NCBI GenBank assembly: GCA_040754815.1
Contig: JBFMBX010000003.1
Location: 62,001-126,000, forward strand
Reading direction: 5' to 3'
DNA length: 64,000 nucleotides
DNA from: Bellilinea sp040754815
GTDB taxonomy: Bacteria > Chloroflexota > Anaerolineae > Anaerolineales > Anaerolineaceae
The stretch's first letter is position 1, and the number at the start of each line of letters is the position of its first letter. The notes under the pieces were generated by a model, which ran no database searches, had not been told where the DNA came from, and worked only from the letters and a program-made list of their open reading frames with translations. Positions 35,395 to 44,496 of this stretch are shown here, one piece after another. Made by a program: the position numbers and the translations under genes.

Positions 35395-36840
35395 TCACTT
35401 CTCAGCAGGCGGCGTTTGATCCTCAGGGGTTTCTTCTTCCGCAGGTTGCTGTTCGTTGGCCGTGTTGGTATCAGCAGATTCTGAGACGACCTCTTCCTCA
35501 ATCTGCTGGCCGGTGGCAATGGCTTTCATGCGGTTAAGGATCATTTGATTCAACCTGCGATTGATATTGTAAATCAAGATATCCTGGGTGAGTTGATTTT
35601 GTTCAGCCTTTGAAGGTTTTTTCTCCATCGGCATGGACTGCAAATCTCGCAGTGAGTCCTGAACGGCTAACTGGTAGTTGGCTTCATCCAACTTGATTTG
35701 TTCTACATCGGCAAACTTTTCCATAATCAGCGAACGTTCCAGCCGCCGGCGAGCAATGGGCTGCAATTCCTCACGAATAAATGTCTCGCGGTCTTTGTTG
35801 ATCATTTTAAGGTAAGCATCCAGTTCCATCCCCTGCCGGCGGAGGTCGCGTTCAAAATCCTCCAGAATGTGCTCAACTTCGTGATCTAAAACCTGCGGGG
35901 GATATTTGATGGTTGCCTGTGATTGCAGCTTTTGAAATAACTGCTCGAAAAACGATTCGTCGGCTTTTTCTTTCTTGGTTGTTTCCAATTGCTCACGGAT
36001 GGCCTTTTTCAAGTCCTCCAGCGTTTCGAATTGACCGACATTTTGGGCAAATTCATCGTTTAATTCGGGCAGAATAAGCGATTTAACACTTTGTACGGTT
36101 ACCTCAAATTGAACTTCTTTACCGCGCAAAGATTCGTCTTCATATTCCAGAGGATAGGTATAGGTGATGGTGAGGTTATCCCCTTCTTTGGTTCCCAACA
36201 ATTTTTCCGAAAAACCCGTGAAAGGAAACGAGCGGTTTTCCAGTAAATCACTACCCAGAATAAATTGGGCGGGTCTCTCGGGGAATACGATTTCGTCCTC
36301 GCCTTCTGCTGGCCGGGTCAATTTTCCTGTAAATTTCACATATACCAGATCGCCTTCTTGAGCGGGGCGGTCAACCGGTTCGGCAGTGGAGTAATTGGTT
36401 TGCAGTCTTTTTAGAAATTCCTCAACCTCTTTTTCATCTACCGGTTCGGCTGTGTACTCCAGCCGGATGTCTTTGTAATTGCCCAAATCCACTTCCGGTT
36501 CCAACGGTACGATGAAAGAGAATTTTGGCGGGTCAAGGCTGATAATTTTATCCAACGCGCCGGCTGCCCCGGGTTTCAGCTGAGCTTCTTCCAATATTTT
36601 GGGATAATATTCGTCAATGAGATCTTCGATAGCCTGCTCGATTAACGCCTCATCACCTACAACTCGTCTCACGACATCGTAGGGTGCTTTGCCCGGGCGG
36701 AAGCCGGGAATGCGTGTTTTTTCGGCGATTTTTCTCGCCGTTCGACGTTTGAATTGTTCTAAAAGATCAGTTTCAAATTCTGCGATTACATTGACCTGAT
36801 GGTCATCACGGGGTTGTACTTCGATTTTCAACTTGGTCAT
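35395..36840 (-). CDS. tig: Trigger factor
   Basis: 481 residues. Ribosome-binding domain with the signature RTARKIAEKTRIPGFRPGKAP (split over residues about 33-52), a FKBP-type PPIase domain (about 150-245; EGDLVYVKFTGKL, FPFTGFSEKLLGTKEGD), and a helical C-terminal domain ending in an acidic Glu/Pro/Thr-rich tail (EEETPEDQTPPAEK). A chaperone that meets nascent chains at the exit tunnel. AAAGG precedes the ATG. The tRNA-Leu gene ends 26 bases upstream on the same strand. Confidence 0.96.
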   Translation of the reverse strand: MTKLKIEVQPRDDHQVNVIAEFETDLLEQFKRRTARKIAEKTRIPGFRPGKAPYDVVRRVVGDEALIEQAIEDLIDEYYPKILEEAQLKPGAAGALDKIISLDPPKFSFIVPLEPEVDLGNYKDIRLEYTAEPVDEKEVEEFLKRLQTNYSTAEPVDRPAQEGDLVYVKFTGKLTRPAEGEDEIVFPERPAQFILGSDLLENRSFPFTGFSEKLLGTKEGDNLTITYTYPLEYEDESLRGKEVQFEVTVQSVKSLILPELNDEFAQNVGQFETLEDLKKAIREQLETTKKEKADESFFEQLFQKLQSQATIKYPPQVLDHEVEHILEDFERDLRRQGMELDAYLKMINKDRETFIREELQPIARRRLERSLIMEKFADVEQIKLDEANYQLAVQDSLRDLQSMPMEKKPSKAEQNQLTQDILIYNINRRLNQMILNRMKAIATGQQIEEEVVSESADTNTANEQQPAEEETPEDQTPPAEK

Positions 36841-36866
36841 CCTTTATCAAGAATTTTTATGTTGAG

Positions 36867-36948
36867 TGGGGAAGGCGGGACTTGAACCCGCACGCCTTTC
36901 GGCACATGATCCTAAGTCATGCCTGTCTGCCAGTTCCAGCACTTCCCC
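36867..36948 (-). tRNA. tRNA-Leu (anticodon TAG)
   Basis: Minus strand acceptor stem GGGGAAG with CTTCCCC, anticodon stem CATGA/TCATG around loop CTTAGGA (anticodon TAG), a long variable arm (GTGCCGAAAGGCGT) typical of tRNA-Leu, and T arm GCGGG-TTCAAGT-CCCGC. CCA not encoded. It lies directly before tig. Confidence 0.94.
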
Positions 36949-36965
36949 ATTGCTTTTGCGCGCCA

Positions 36966-36974
36966 ATTATACCA
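36966..36974 (-). promoter_or_regulatory. Extended -10 promoter of tRNA-Leu and probably tig
   Basis: Minus strand TGGTATAAT, 17 bases before the tRNA 5' end. No clear -35. No other promoter is apparent between tRNA-Leu and tig. Confidence 0.6.
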
Positions 36975-37051
36975 TTTATTAATATCCACGAGTATAGCCG
37001 TTCACAAGTTGTCCCATTTCAAGAATATTTATTCTATTTTTCAATCACGGC

Positions 37052-37060
37052 TGGTATAAT
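37052..37060 (+). promoter_or_regulatory. Extended -10 promoter of the 37095 gene
   Basis: TGGTATAAT, predicted start about 37067, giving a 28-base leader before ATG 37095. Divergent from the tRNA-Leu promoter. Confidence 0.5.
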
Positions 37061-37094
37061 TGCTCCAATTTATCTTGATTCATCGAGGACAACT

Positions 37095-37511
37095 ATGAGC
37101 CGATTGATTAACCCGGATAGCGCTGGTAAACAGCGCACGCAATTGACCAGAGAGGTCGTTTTGGCCATCCGGGAATTAATGAAACAGGAACAGGCGGACG
37201 AAAAGACCCGTGATCTGGCAGCCTTTATCGGGCTGGCTTTGATTGAGATTGGGGAAACAATTGATGTTTCGGTTCAGGCATGGGAAAAAAGGGGGTATTG
37301 GGTCAAAGCGGAACGTTTTCGAATGGATTGGGATTGGGTTTTTTCTCTTGGAAGGGCAATATTGGAGGCTGTGAAAAGCGAGGAATGGGGGCAGGTAGCC
37401 ATGCTGGCGGTGCGCATCGCTCAGAAACTTCAGAAAGTTAACGTGCCGGAACGCAACCGCATTGGAAGCCCATGGGAAGGGGCATGGCGGCGTTTGACCC
37501 AACACCAATAA
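37095..37511 (+). CDS. Conserved-looking soluble protein of unknown function
   Basis: 138 residues from ATG at 37095 with GAGGAC upstream; the frame continues upstream through the antisense tRNA and is not coding there. Mostly helical and hydrophilic, no membrane segment or signal peptide, with Trp-rich patches (QAWEKRGYWVKAERFRMDWDW) and a basic C-terminus. No catalytic or metal motif is recognised. Monocistronic, with its own promoter. Family unknown to me. Confidence 0.75.
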   Translation: MSRLINPDSAGKQRTQLTREVVLAIRELMKQEQADEKTRDLAAFIGLALIEIGETIDVSVQAWEKRGYWVKAERFRMDWDWVFSLGRAILEAVKSEEWGQVAMLAVRIAQKLQKVNVPERNRIGSPWEGAWRRLTQHQ

Positions 37512-37552
37512 AAAAATAAGGGTTGTGCAGCGCTTGGCATTGCACAACCCTT
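37510..37552 (-). terminator. Intrinsic terminator of the ADP-forming acetyl-CoA synthetase gene
   Basis: AAGGGTTGTGCA (37518-37529) pairs perfectly with TGCACAACCCTT (37541-37552); on the minus strand the stem is followed by a T-run. The hairpin may also end the convergent 37095 gene. Confidence 0.88.
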
Positions 37553-37570
37553 AGAAACAGTCGCTTGATC

Positions 37571-39682
37571 TTATTTCTTTTTCAGGATGATCCGGGCATC
37601 CACAACCTTCAGACCTTTGCCGGATTCATAAACCAGCACGGGGTTGGCATCTGACTCGCTGACTTCATCGGCAAGATCGAGGATCATGGTGGAATACTGG
37701 CAGATCACATCCGCAAGAGCCTGCCGGTCACGAGGCGCTTCGCCGCGCACGCCCGCGATAATGGGAGCGCCGCGAATCTCATCCAGCATTCGCAATGCCT
37801 GACTGGAAGTAACCGGTGCAACCCGGAAGGTAACATCCTTCAATACCTCAACGAAGATGCCACCCAAACCGAACATCATGGTGGGGCCAAAGGTGGGATC
37901 ATTGACCGAACCAAGAATCACTTCGGTTCCCCAGGGAGCCATTTCCTGCACCGCTATGCCGTGAATATTTGCGGTGGCTTTATACTCTTTCGCATTTTTC
38001 ATAATAATCTTAAAGGCTTCACGAACACCGGCATCATCTTTGATATTGACGCGCACACCACCAGCATCCGATTTGTGCAGGATATCGGGTGATACGATCT
38101 TCATGACTACGGGATAGCCGATTTCGCGAGCAAGGGCTACGGCTTCGTCTTCGTTGCGAGCCAATCGGGTTGGTGTGACGGGCAGGCCATAGCATTCGAA
38201 GACCTGTTTGGCTTCGATTTCGGTGAGGGAGTCGCGTCCTTCGCTGCGGGCTTTGTTGATGATTTGCAGTGCGCGATCGCGTTCCTGTGCGGCGCAGGGC
38301 ATAACATCTTCGCGGACTATTTCTTTCATACGGGCATATTCGCGCAGGGCAGCAATCGCATTAACGGCCAGATCGGGTGCTCCATAGGCCGGAATGCCGT
38401 TTTCAACCAGCCAGCGCATGGCTTCTTCGGAACGCTCTCCGCCAACGAATGAAACCGTTACGGGTTTATCCTTTACGCCGGATTCAATGATGGCTTTCTT
38501 GATGCCTTTGGCAATTTCGAGTGGGTCTGTCATTGCTGTTTCACAATAGAGAACAACCAGACCATCTACCCATGGATGGGCAAAGGCAAAGCGAATTGAG
38601 TTTTGGTACCATTCGGTGCCAGCCATACCGGTCAGGTCAACCGGGTTTTTGGCCGAGCCAAACTCAGGCATGTGCTTTTTTAATTCCGCCTGCACATCGG
38701 CGGGGGCAAATTTGAGCGGAACGCCCGATTTTTCTGCTGCATCGGTGGCTAATACACCAACACCACCACCGTTGGTAATAACGAGCAGATTTTCGCCTTT
38801 CATGGGAGGCTGGAGGGAAAGGGAAAGAGTGCGATTAAACAGGTCGTTCAAATCGGTAGCCTGCACGACACCGGCTTGCTGGAAAGCAGCTCCATAGACT
38901 TTTGCAGCGCCGGCCAGTGACCCTGTGTGGGAAGCAGCGGCGGCAGCACCATGAGCAGAAACACCGGCTTTGAGCGCAATGATCGGTTTGTCGGCATTGC
39001 GGGCTGCTTCAATGAAGCGGCGTCCATCCCTGAACCCTTCAATGTAAAGGGAAATACAGGATGTGTTGGGGTCGTTATTCAACCAGGTGATCAGGTCGGC
39101 AAAATCCACATCGGACATGTTGCCGATGGAGATCAATTTATCGAAACCCACCCGTCGGATGTAACTGGCCGCATCAATGGCGATCAGCAATGCTCCAGAT
39201 TGTGAAACGAGAGATGCTTTCCCCGCCAGCGGCAGGAAGGGAGCAAACGAGCCGTTCATCTTGTCCGAATTGGAGAGGACACCGACGATGTTCGGGCCAA
39301 GCACTCGAATGCCGTAACTGTTGGCTTTTTCCACCAGTTCTCGTTCAAGATCTTTCAAACCCACTTCACTGAAACCTGAAGTGATCACGATCATCCCTTT
39401 GGTGCCTTTGGCACCTAAATCGTCAATGGTGGAGAGGACTGCTTTGGCAGGAATCGTGATAATGGCAGCATCAATATCTTCAGGAATATCTCGAATGGTT
39501 GGATAAACTTTCAAGCCGAGAATTTCGGTTGCAGAGGGATTGACGGGGTAAATTTTGCCGGAGAAACCGCCATCAATTAAATTTTTCAAAACGGTGTAAC
39601 CAATTTTGCCGGGGGTTGCGGATGCGCCCACCACTGCAATTTTATTGGGCCTGAGCAGGCTGGTTAATGCTTTCTGATCCAC
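37571..39682 (-). CDS. Acetate-CoA ligase (ADP-forming), fused alpha and beta domains
   Basis: 703 residues. N-terminal CoA-binding Rossmann domain (NKIAVVGASATPGKIGY), succinyl-CoA-ligase-like domains with the phosphorylated His252 in AASHTGSLAG, and a C-terminal ATP-grasp domain (about 480-700; VARNEDEAVALAREIGYPVVMKI, GGIFVEVLKDV). It converts acetyl-CoA (or another acyl-CoA), ADP and phosphate to acid, CoA and ATP, conserving energy in fermentation; typical of archaea and some anaerobic bacteria. The fused alpha-beta order matches the single-chain type. Monocistronic, with its own terminator. Confidence 0.92.
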   Translation of the reverse strand: MDQKALTSLLRPNKIAVVGASATPGKIGYTVLKNLIDGGFSGKIYPVNPSATEILGLKVYPTIRDIPEDIDAAIITIPAKAVLSTIDDLGAKGTKGMIVITSGFSEVGLKDLERELVEKANSYGIRVLGPNIVGVLSNSDKMNGSFAPFLPLAGKASLVSQSGALLIAIDAASYIRRVGFDKLISIGNMSDVDFADLITWLNNDPNTSCISLYIEGFRDGRRFIEAARNADKPIIALKAGVSAHGAAAAASHTGSLAGAAKVYGAAFQQAGVVQATDLNDLFNRTLSLSLQPPMKGENLLVITNGGGVGVLATDAAEKSGVPLKFAPADVQAELKKHMPEFGSAKNPVDLTGMAGTEWYQNSIRFAFAHPWVDGLVVLYCETAMTDPLEIAKGIKKAIIESGVKDKPVTVSFVGGERSEEAMRWLVENGIPAYGAPDLAVNAIAALREYARMKEIVREDVMPCAAQERDRALQIINKARSEGRDSLTEIEAKQVFECYGLPVTPTRLARNEDEAVALAREIGYPVVMKIVSPDILHKSDAGGVRVNIKDDAGVREAFKIIMKNAKEYKATANIHGIAVQEMAPWGTEVILGSVNDPTFGPTMMFGLGGIFVEVLKDVTFRVAPVTSSQALRMLDEIRGAPIIAGVRGEAPRDRQALADVICQYSTMILDLADEVSESDANPVLVYESGKGLKVVDARIILKKK

Positions 39683-39758
39683 GATTGTGCCTCCTGAAAC
39701 AAAAAGTAAATGAATTTAAACTCTGTCCCCTTCTTGCGCACGAATGACGATGAAGGTC

Positions 39759-39789
39759 AGAATAACATCCGTACAGAGTTGTCTGTCAA
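39759..39789 (-). promoter_or_regulatory. Candidate promoter of the acetate-CoA ligase gene
   Basis: Minus strand TTGACA (39784-39789) and an extended TGTTATTCT -10 (hexamer at 39759-39764), spacing 19 bases, which is long. The rest of the 195-base gap shows nothing else. Confidence 0.4.
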
Positions 39790-39877
39790 ACTGTTATTAA
39801 GGATACCGCATTTACCTGAAATTTCGAGTTAACAAAAATCCCTATTTTGAGGTATTTTCATCATTATTTGACACTCA

Positions 39878-40858
39878 TTATTCGCCGTAGACTTGCGGAT
39901 TGGCACAATGGGGCAGGCGTTGACCGCGTAAACCGGCGATCAGGTTTTCGACGGCAATGAAAGCCATTTTTTGCCGGGTTGATGTGCTGGCGCTGGCGAT
40001 GTGAGGTGTAATGATGACATTGGGGTGTTTCAAGAGGGGGTGGTTGGCCGGAATGGGCTCCGGGTCAAAGACATCCAGAGCAGCGGCGGTAATTTTGCCG
40101 GTTTCAACAGCCCATAAAAGCGCATCATGATCTACAAGGGCGCCGCGTGCGGTGTTGATGAAAATTGCCCCGTTTTTCATGCGCGCAAAACGTTCGCGAT
40201 TCATCAAATGCCGTAATTGAGGGGTGTAGTAGGTGTGAAGTGAAATAAAATCCGCCTCGCTCAGAAGGGAGTCTAAATCTCGGTACTCAACCTTCCACTC
40301 CTTTTCTGCTTGTTCGTCACGCTGGGGGTCGTTGTAGAGCACTTTCATCGAAAATCCTTGTGCGCGGCGGGCAACGGCCTTTCCAATCCGTCCGAAACCG
40401 ATGATGCCAAGCGTAGCCCCAAATACATCCACGCCGGTAAGCACATTTGGTCCCCACGGCCTCCAAATGCCCTGATGCACCTCGCGGTCGGCTTCTACAA
40501 CGCGGCGGGCAGCAGCCATGAGGAGTGCCCAGGCGAAATCGGCGGTTGTTTCGGTCAAGACGCCGGGGGTGTGCCCTACGGGAATGCCGCGACGAGTGGC
40601 TGCCTGAATATCAATATTATCGAACCCTACCGCCATCTGGCTGATGACTTTCAGGTGAGCGGCATGGTCAATGATCTGCGCGGTGATCGGGTCGGTTAGC
40701 ATGGTCAATAAACCATCCATTTCGGCGGCTCGTTCAAAAATAATTTCCGGCGGAGGTGGATTTTCCGCCGGCCATACCTCTACCTGTGCGACTTCGGATA
40801 ATTTCTGAAGGGCGGGTTGATAAATCGAGCGGGTCAGCCAGACTTTGGGTTTGTTCAT
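39878..40858 (-). CDS. D-isomer-specific 2-hydroxyacid dehydrogenase (glyoxylate/hydroxypyruvate reductase-like)
   Basis: 326 residues. NAD-binding motif LGIIGFGRIGKAVARRAQG, catalytic Arg in FINTARGALVDHDAL, Glu in DVFDPEPIPANHPLL, and His in VIITPHIASAS. Closest in pattern to glyoxylate reductase/D-glycerate dehydrogenase. It reduces 2-keto acids with NAD(P)H. The ATG overlaps the htpG stop by four bases, an unexpected coupling of metabolic and chaperone genes. Confidence 0.9.
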   Translation of the reverse strand: MNKPKVWLTRSIYQPALQKLSEVAQVEVWPAENPPPPEIIFERAAEMDGLLTMLTDPITAQIIDHAAHLKVISQMAVGFDNIDIQAATRRGIPVGHTPGVLTETTADFAWALLMAAARRVVEADREVHQGIWRPWGPNVLTGVDVFGATLGIIGFGRIGKAVARRAQGFSMKVLYNDPQRDEQAEKEWKVEYRDLDSLLSEADFISLHTYYTPQLRHLMNRERFARMKNGAIFINTARGALVDHDALLWAVETGKITAAALDVFDPEPIPANHPLLKHPNVIITPHIASASTSTRQKMAFIAVENLIAGLRGQRLPHCANPQVYGE

Positions 40859-42726
40859 TGGTGTTTCTCCAAAGTGTTAAGAATTAAATCATAAATGCGT
40901 GGTGCCAATCCAGCCGGATTGGGGTGCAATCCTTCTATCAGTAACGCATTTTCAAAAAGGAGTTCAACCGTGCTGTTAAAGAGTTGTGAATCGAGGGACT
41001 GTTGAGCGATTTTTTGCAAAATTGGATGCTGCGGGTTGAGTTCCACAATCGGTTTGGGCGGATCGAAGTCCTGATTGAGCAGCCGATACACTTTTTGCAC
41101 TTCTTGGGGAACGGCATTTTGAGGCACCACCAGACGAAGGGGAGACTGCAAGGGATGAGAAGAAAGACGCACATCACTGACGCGATCTCCCAATACCTGT
41201 TTGAAACGCTGTAAAATATCTTTTCCGCTGTTGATTCCTTCGGATTGCGGCATTTCAGAACGCGTGTCCGGTGGGAGTTTCAAGTCCTCACCGGCTGCAT
41301 TGACAAAATCGTGTCCGTTGTAACGAGGCATACGCAACATGACAAATGGATCGAGAGGATCGGTCATGAAGAGGACATCCAAACCGCGATTCCGAAAGAT
41401 TTCAAGATGAGGACTGTTTTCCAAACTAGCAGGATGATCGCCGATCAGGTAATAGATATGACTCTGGTTGGCGGGGGATTTGAGCACGTAATCTTCCAAT
41501 GAAATCCATTCCTGAGGATGGTTGAGGGAATGGTAGCGGAGTAACGGCTGTAAGGCTGTGACAAGATCAGCCTCGGTGGCAATGGCTTCCCGGATGCTCC
41601 GTCCATGAGTTACCCAGAAACGGGCATAATCTTCAGGTTTATCCTTTGCCAGTGCTTTAAGTGTGTCAATCAGTTTATTCGTGAGTATGCGCTTGATTTG
41701 TGCCATAATGCGGTTGGTTTGGATGGATTCGCGGGAGACATTAAGCGGTAAATCCTCCGAATCCACCACTCCATCCACAAAATGAAGAAAGGAGGGCGGT
41801 AGTAAGTCTTTGGAATATTCCTGAATTAAAACTTTTCTGGCATAAAGTTTGAGACCTTCCTCTTTTCGTAAGCCGAAGGGATTGCGCTCCACAGAAGCGG
41901 GTATATACAAGAGGGTGTAAAGTTGAACGGGTGCGTCAATTGCCAGGTGAAGTTTTAGCAATGGTTCTTGAAAATCTAAACTGAACTGGCGGTAAAATTC
42001 CCGATATTCTTCTTCGGAAACCTGCTGGGGCGTTTGCCGCCAGAGGGAAGTGCGGCGGTTGACCGGTTCCTTATCACTCCCAAGATAAATGGGATAAGGA
42101 ATATAGTCAGAGTGTTTCTTGATGATTTGTCGTAGGCGATTTTCTTCGCAAAATTCGGCAGCATCTTCTTTGAGATGAAGGATGATGGCTGTGCCGCGGT
42201 CAGGTTTGTCTGTTGGTTCTATGAGATAGGTATCCTCGCCTGAGGATATCCATCGTGCAGCTGATTCGTTGGGGCGGTAAGACCGGGATAGGACTTCGAT
42301 TTTATCTGCCACCATAAAGGCCGAGTAAAAGCCAACACCAAATTGACCGATGATGTCATTAAGCCTTGCGTCACCTTTTTGGGCCGCTTCCAGAAATGCT
42401 TTAGCGCCGGAATGGGCAATTGTACCTAAATTTTGAGCCAGTTCTTCGGCATTCATGCCGATGCCGCTATCCCGTATGGTCAAAACTCTTTCCTGTGGGT
42501 TAGCACTGACCCAGATGGCGAGTTCGGCGTGGGGATCAACATAATCGCGATTGGTCAGGGATTCAAACTGAAGTCTTGTCAGAGCATCTGAGGCGTTGGA
42601 AATCAACTCGCGCAGAAATACTTCCCTTTCCGTATAAAGGGAGTGAATAAGAATGTTAAGCAGCTGGCGAGTTTCTGCTTTGAAGGGTAAGGGTTGGGCA
42701 TAAATCTCAGACGCCGATTGAGTCAT
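40855..42726 (-). CDS. htpG: Chaperone protein HtpG (Hsp90)
   Basis: 623 residues. GHKL ATPase N-domain with HSLYTEREVFLRELISNASDAL, DSGIGMNAEELAQNLGTIAHSG and GQFGVGFYSAFMVAD; middle domain with SEDLPLNVSRESIQ; C-terminal dimerisation domain. An ATP-dependent chaperone for late-folding clients. AGGAGG lies before the ATG. A perfect 11-bp inverted repeat occurs 48-83 bases upstream of the start; CIRCE is not present. Co-transcribed with the hydroxyacid dehydrogenase. Confidence 0.97.
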   Translation of the reverse strand: MTQSASEIYAQPLPFKAETRQLLNILIHSLYTEREVFLRELISNASDALTRLQFESLTNRDYVDPHAELAIWVSANPQERVLTIRDSGIGMNAEELAQNLGTIAHSGAKAFLEAAQKGDARLNDIIGQFGVGFYSAFMVADKIEVLSRSYRPNESAARWISSGEDTYLIEPTDKPDRGTAIILHLKEDAAEFCEENRLRQIIKKHSDYIPYPIYLGSDKEPVNRRTSLWRQTPQQVSEEEYREFYRQFSLDFQEPLLKLHLAIDAPVQLYTLLYIPASVERNPFGLRKEEGLKLYARKVLIQEYSKDLLPPSFLHFVDGVVDSEDLPLNVSRESIQTNRIMAQIKRILTNKLIDTLKALAKDKPEDYARFWVTHGRSIREAIATEADLVTALQPLLRYHSLNHPQEWISLEDYVLKSPANQSHIYYLIGDHPASLENSPHLEIFRNRGLDVLFMTDPLDPFVMLRMPRYNGHDFVNAAGEDLKLPPDTRSEMPQSEGINSGKDILQRFKQVLGDRVSDVRLSSHPLQSPLRLVVPQNAVPQEVQKVYRLLNQDFDPPKPIVELNPQHPILQKIAQQSLDSQLFNSTVELLFENALLIEGLHPNPAGLAPRIYDLILNTLEKHQ

Positions 42727-42773
42727 CTCACATCCTCCTACTTCAATGGCTGAATGACTGACGAAATCATCTT

Positions 42774-42809
42774 AACCGAATTTTATTAAAAAAGCATCAA
42801 AATTCGGTT
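42774..42809. promoter_or_regulatory. Inverted repeat upstream of htpG, possible operator
   Basis: AACCGAATTTT (42774-42784) and AAAATTCGGTT (42799-42809) are perfect inverted copies separated by 14 bases. Not a good terminator for the upstream gene on either strand, because the bases after the stem are not T-rich. It lies in the promoter region of htpG. Confidence 0.4.
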
Positions 42810-42836
42810 GGAGAGAATATGATGTGGTTTTATGGG

Positions 42837-43385
42837 TCAGCCGGCTTTTTTACCGTATAAAGCCATGTTTTGGCGCACGATCAAATATGGCACTTTGAGA
42901 GGGCGCATTTCTGGCAGCAGAGGATTGGAAACCTCGACATCATACAACGATGTAAAGGCTTCACGGGTAACATCCAGATATTTCTTCACGGTGGAGAGTG
43001 CCGACAGGCGAAGATGCCCATCGAAACGGAAAGTGTCAACCCAGAGAGTAACCGGTTCCATGATGCGGTTTGGTTCGGTAGGATCATAATCCGGTGGTTC
43101 TTGATGGGGTGGAATTAAGTGATACGAAAGAATCTGATTGACGAAAATGCTCAATTCAGGATGGGAAACCGGTTTTTGTTTTGCTCCAGCCGCCGGAATT
43201 AACATTTTGGCATTATAGAGGGTTAACACTTCGGGGGCTACATTCGTTCTCAGCCACGTGCTGACACGGATGGCATCCTTGACTATCGTTTCACCCCAAA
43301 TCAATCGACCGGGGATATAAACCATCAACGGCACAATTTTTTCATCTGCGGCCGGAGTGAGGACTATTTTTTCCGGGTCAATCAT
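42837..43385 (-). CDS. Protein of unknown function paired with threonine dehydrogenase
   Basis: 182 residues from ATG at 43385 (a TTG three codons earlier is possible). Soluble, with about 40 conserved-looking N-terminal residues (DEKIVPLMVYIPGRLIWGE), a Pro-rich mid part (PPHQEPPDYDPTEP) and no catalytic or metal motif recognised. It starts 16 bases after the end of the SDR dehydrogenase gene, so the two are an operon. No function assigned. Confidence 0.78.
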   Translation of the reverse strand: MIDPEKIVLTPAADEKIVPLMVYIPGRLIWGETIVKDAIRVSTWLRTNVAPEVLTLYNAKMLIPAAGAKQKPVSHPELSIFVNQILSYHLIPPHQEPPDYDPTEPNRIMEPVTLWVDTFRFDGHLRLSALSTVKKYLDVTREAFTSLYDVEVSNPLLPEMRPLKVPYLIVRQNMALYGKKAG

Positions 43386-43401
43386 GGAATTCAATCCATT
43401 T

Positions 43402-44427
43402 CTACACTTGTACGTGATAACGCTCTTTGATGGCAGGTATCAGATATTCGTTGAAAGCGCGATCCTGATCATATACGGGGTACCAGCCCCAGTCTTTGCG
43501 CGCGGCGCTGTCATCCACATCGGCAGGCCATGAATCAACAATTGCCTGGCGGCTGGGATGAGGTTTGAAGGTTATTTCTGCCTTTGGGAAGGCTTTGATG
43601 ACAATATCGTAAATTTCCTGTGCTGTCAGGCTGAAACTGGTTACATTATAAACCAGATGGCGGAGATTTTCTTTTGGTGCGTTTTCCAGCATCAACAAGG
43701 AACGAACTGCATCCGGCATTGCCATAAACGGCAGACGTGTATCCGGGCGAACAAAACAGGCGTAGGGGATGCCCTGTGCGGCGTGATGAAGCATCTCGGG
43801 GCCGTAGTCGCTGGTGCCGCCGGTGGGTATGGTGTCAGCGCTGATCAGGCCGGGAAAACGGATACAGCGAAAATCAATCGTGTTAGGGGTGTGGTCGGCG
43901 GCCAGTTGACGGTAATGCCGCGTGTAGTATCTGCCCAGATGTTCACAATACAGTTTGTTGCAGCCATACATGGTGGTTGGTTCAAGCCACATCCATTCTT
44001 TGATCTTACCGGCATTGAGTTTGGTTTCAACATCGGGCAATCCGTAGGCGGCAATCGAAGAAGGATACAGGAACTTAACCGGTTTACCCTGCCAGGCGGA
44101 TTGTTCAACGGCGAGTCGCAAAAGGTTGAGCGTACCTTCCACATTGACTTTGTGAGCCGTTTCGGGATTGTATTCGGCCTTTGTGGAGAGGATGGACGCT
44201 AAATGGTAAATGGTGCGGATTTCAAATTCGGCGACCAGTCGGCCGAGCAACATACCATCCAGAATATCACCCTGAATGGCACGCAGGCAGTACGGCCGCA
44301 GCGATTCATCCAATGGCTGGACATCCAGCGCAACGATATCCACTTTACCTTCCTTGCCAAGGTGAGTAATCAGTCCATGACCAATTTCACCGTTTGCACC
44401 GGTGATCAAAACAACTTCTTTGCGCAT
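43402..44427 (-). CDS. SDR-family L-threonine 3-dehydrogenase-like enzyme
   Basis: 341 residues, extended SDR. NAD-binding ITGANGEIGHGL, catalytic Ser in YPSSIAAYG and YxxxK in MYGCNKLYCE. The segment GGTSDYGPEMLHHAAQG followed by PYACFVRPDTRLPFMAMPDA matches the pattern of SDR-type L-threonine dehydrogenases, which oxidise L-threonine to 2-amino-3-ketobutyrate. An epimerase role cannot be excluded. First gene of a two-gene operon. Confidence 0.85.
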   Translation of the reverse strand: MRKEVVLITGANGEIGHGLITHLGKEGKVDIVALDVQPLDESLRPYCLRAIQGDILDGMLLGRLVAEFEIRTIYHLASILSTKAEYNPETAHKVNVEGTLNLLRLAVEQSAWQGKPVKFLYPSSIAAYGLPDVETKLNAGKIKEWMWLEPTTMYGCNKLYCEHLGRYYTRHYRQLAADHTPNTIDFRCIRFPGLISADTIPTGGTSDYGPEMLHHAAQGIPYACFVRPDTRLPFMAMPDAVRSLLMLENAPKENLRHLVYNVTSFSLTAQEIYDIVIKAFPKAEITFKPHPSRQAIVDSWPADVDDSAARKDWGWYPVYDQDRAFNEYLIPAIKERYHVQV

Positions 44428-44496
44428 AAATTTCTCGCTTTCTCCGGGATGGGTTGGGATAAATGGGTATGGTTGCTTGCATTCAAATGCATTTTA

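Noticed and set aside
35361..35519. Basic N-terminal extension of ClpP
   Set aside because: It overlaps the end of tig in another frame, and ATG at 35360 has AGGAGA and the normal ClpP start.
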